Below are positions 62,466-64,000 of a stretch of 64,000 nucleotides of DNA, piece by piece. Origin of the DNA: a virus; IMG/VR virus record IMGVR_UViG_3300014720_000001, positions 1-64,000 of that record. One strand, given 5' to 3'. A program made the translations under genes and the position numbers. The notes beneath the pieces are model-generated. The model was given only the letters and a program-made list of their open reading frames with translations, made no database searches and was not told where the DNA came from. Every line of letters starts with the position of its first letter. Position 1 is the stretch's first letter.

Positions 62466-63839
62466 TTACAGCAACTCACGAGCTTTTTGCTGCGCTTCGA
62501 GATTACTCTTTATGCTCTCGGCGCGGATCTTTTCCATTTCAATCAGCTGCTTGATATCAAAATCGGCGAGTTGGCCGGCTTCTAACCGTTTTCGCAACAG
62601 CGCCTGCATCGCGGCGCCCGAGCCGGTGAAGTTCGGCGCAATTTCGGCGATCTGGTTGTATGCGGAAGCTACCTCGTGCGGGTCGTAGCCGGAGATAACC
62701 GGGTCGTTCAGAATAAGATCGTTCAGCACGCCACGCGATTTGATTTGCTGTAGTTTGTTTTCGTGCTCCGCGTCGGACATGCGCATAAACGCTTTTTGTT
62801 TTTGCTTAGTCGGGTCATTGGCCTTGCCAGCTTCCGTGTCCATTTCTCCGGCTAGACCCGCTGGGCTCATCAGTTTGCCGAGATGGCCCATCGTACCGCT
62901 ATAGGATGTCAGGGGCGGGGCCGAGTCTTGTTTTTTTTTAACCGCCGCCACCTTTAAAGCTAGCGGCGCGGTTTTGGGGTCGTGAAGGATTGAGCCGGTT
63001 ACGGGTGTCGGAGCCGCTTTCTTTTCGTCTGCCGGCGCCGCGAATGCCGCAAGCTTATTCTGTGCGTCGTTATGCAGTTCTACCGCTTTGATAACGTTCT
63101 CTACCAACGTCACAACGGGCAGATTACCGAAGTAATCCTGCTTTGTGGTGGCCTGTTTTGTGAAGTGCGGGTAAACCGCTGCAATTTTATTAAGGGTTGA
63201 CGCGCCCATGTCGCCGAGCCGTAAACCAACTTCGCGCACAGCGTCGTTAAACGACATGTGACCCGGAACGCGGAAATACTGGGCCAGCTCTTCCATTGCG
63301 CTTGCCGCTTTGTGGTGCGCAACCGTAGCCTGCCGGCGCGTCTCTTCCATAGCCTGCTTGGCGGCTTGTTTCTGGCTGTATGTACGCATGACCGCTGAGT
63401 GCTCATCGCGGGGCGGCGGGGTGTACGTCTTTTCTGGTAATACACTCTTGGCGGCGGCCGCTTTGTTTAATGCGGCGTTGCGGCGGGATATAAACCCAGT
63501 TGGCGACACCGCGTACTCGGTTGATATAACGCTGTTTTGCGTTAGCTCGGCCGACGTCTTTACATGTTTTGGATACAACGCGTTCATAACAACGTCTGCA
63601 TCTGCCAGCTGAAAGTCGGCAGCTTTCTCAAGCGTCGTCTCGCCTAGCTCGCGCTGCTTATTGGTGCGGCCAGTGTTATAGGCGTGCACCATAAGATTGA
63701 TGTGCCCGGCCGGGATATTGGCGTCCGACGCGCTTTTGATAATTGCAGCGTTAGGTGTCTCGCCGCCGTTAACCAACGTCGCAGCGCGCTCGATGGCGCT
63801 TAACAGCTTTTGCTCAGCTTTTTTACTTAGTGCCCGCAT
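62466..63839 (-). CDS. Large helical virion protein near the portal region
   Basis: 457 residues, MRALSKKAEQKLLSAIERAA, strongly helical with Ala/Lys/Glu-rich spans and a Pro-containing linker (APADEKKAAPTPVTGSILHD). The C-terminal end is a long helix (EMEKIRAESIKSNLEAQQKA). It lies two genes upstream of the protease. It may be an internal core protein or a portal-proximal protein. No motif identifies it. Its ATG overlaps the stop of the incomplete gene upstream. Confidence 0.7.
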   Translation of the reverse strand: MRALSKKAEQKLLSAIERAATLVNGGETPNAAIIKSASDANIPAGHINLMVHAYNTGRTNKQRELGETTLEKAADFQLADADVVMNALYPKHVKTSAELTQNSVISTEYAVSPTGFISRRNAALNKAAAAKSVLPEKTYTPPPRDEHSAVMRTYSQKQAAKQAMEETRRQATVAHHKAASAMEELAQYFRVPGHMSFNDAVREVGLRLGDMGASTLNKIAAVYPHFTKQATTKQDYFGNLPVVTLVENVIKAVELHNDAQNKLAAFAAPADEKKAAPTPVTGSILHDPKTAPLALKVAAVKKKQDSAPPLTSYSGTMGHLGKLMSPAGLAGEMDTEAGKANDPTKQKQKAFMRMSDAEHENKLQQIKSRGVLNDLILNDPVISGYDPHEVASAYNQIAEIAPNFTGSGAAMQALLRKRLEAGQLADFDIKQLIEMEKIRAESIKSNLEAQQKARELL

Positions 63840-64000
63840 CGATTTTCTCCGGGTAGTGCAGTTCTTGAATCAGATTTTGATGCTGCAAAGAACCGCCAGC
63901 CGCAATAATCATCATTTCGTCATTGCGTAATTCTGCTGCGCCGTCATCAAAGGGTAACATTTTTACAGCTACGGAATCTAGTTTTGTCCCTACTTTAAAC
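63823..64000 (-). CDS. Unknown protein, 3' part only
   Basis: Open from the right edge to a TAA at 63823-63825. The visible end reads ...KLDSVAVKMLPFDDGAAELR, NDEMMIIAAGGSLQHQNLIQ and ELHYPEKIDAGTK. The frame has no stop and no clear start in the window, although an internal ATG at 63958 region is possible. It may be the end of a portal or other head protein. Its last 17 bases overlap the next gene. Confidence 0.6.
   Translation of the reverse strand, partial: FKVGTKLDSVAVKMLPFDDGAAELRNDEMMIIAAGGSLQHQNLIQELHYPEKIDAGTK

Overview
The window is a 64 kb piece of a large tailed bacteriophage with a contractile tail (myovirus-type Caudoviricetes). The evidence is a terminase large subunit, a capsid protease-scaffold-major capsid block, a very large tail sheath with its tube protein, a ~1550-residue tape measure, gp25-like, gpJ-like and hub-like baseplate proteins, and a long run of fibre genes. 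Almost every gene is on the minus strand, with tiny gaps or ATGA/TAATG overlaps. The host cannot be read from the sequence. Strong GGAGG ribosome sites, a CsrA homologue and a sigma-70-like factor suggest a bacterial host in which CsrA regulation matters. The size and number of virion genes suggest a jumbo or near-jumbo genome. I see no integrase, transposase, CRISPR array or rRNA.

Layout. Positions 1-1120 hold small membrane or unknown proteins on the minus strand. terL lies at 1119-3035 on the plus strand. Positions 3032-7433 hold accessory genes: small unknowns, a GIY-YIG-like (T5orf172/MUG113) protein, a GNAT acetyltransferase, tRNA-Thr(UGU), a DNA-glycosylase-like protein and a very acidic protein. 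A primase-like zinc-finger protein is at 7436-10069, and an unrecognised plus-strand protein at 10068-11249. Positions 11184-15524 hold small conserved-looking genes, including csrA, and a long intergenic RNA hairpin. Positions 15536-33147 form a fibre and adhesin module: fibronectin-III and Ig-like proteins, two collagen-like proteins, one of them with about 13 cysteine-bearing repeats, four proteins sharing an N-terminal 'R-Y-P' domain, and further fibres. Positions 33150-39610 are the baseplate, including gpJ-like, gp25-like and hub proteins and a sigma factor. Positions 39618-49176 hold the tape measure, two possible assembly-chaperone ORFs, a central spike and the tube. The sheath is at 49220-52447, the neck or connector genes at 52555-55753, and the head genes at 55846-63839. 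Incomplete genes sit at both edges.

Transcription of the minus strand reads head, neck, sheath, tube, spike, chaperones, tape measure, baseplate, then fibres, which is a conventional virion assembly order. The internal signals I can see are two intrinsic-terminator hairpins (48680-48712 and 55790-55821), a recurring GTATACT element upstream of three transcription blocks, and a shared (A)CACGGAGG(T) ribosome site before several virion genes. The most unusual aspects are: start codons of divergent genes that overlap on a single CATG at two places; the cysteine-repeat plus collagen fibre; the CsrA gene together with CsrA-like GGA sites in virion leaders; a 28-pair hairpin at 14474-14550; and an internal duplication in the sheath.
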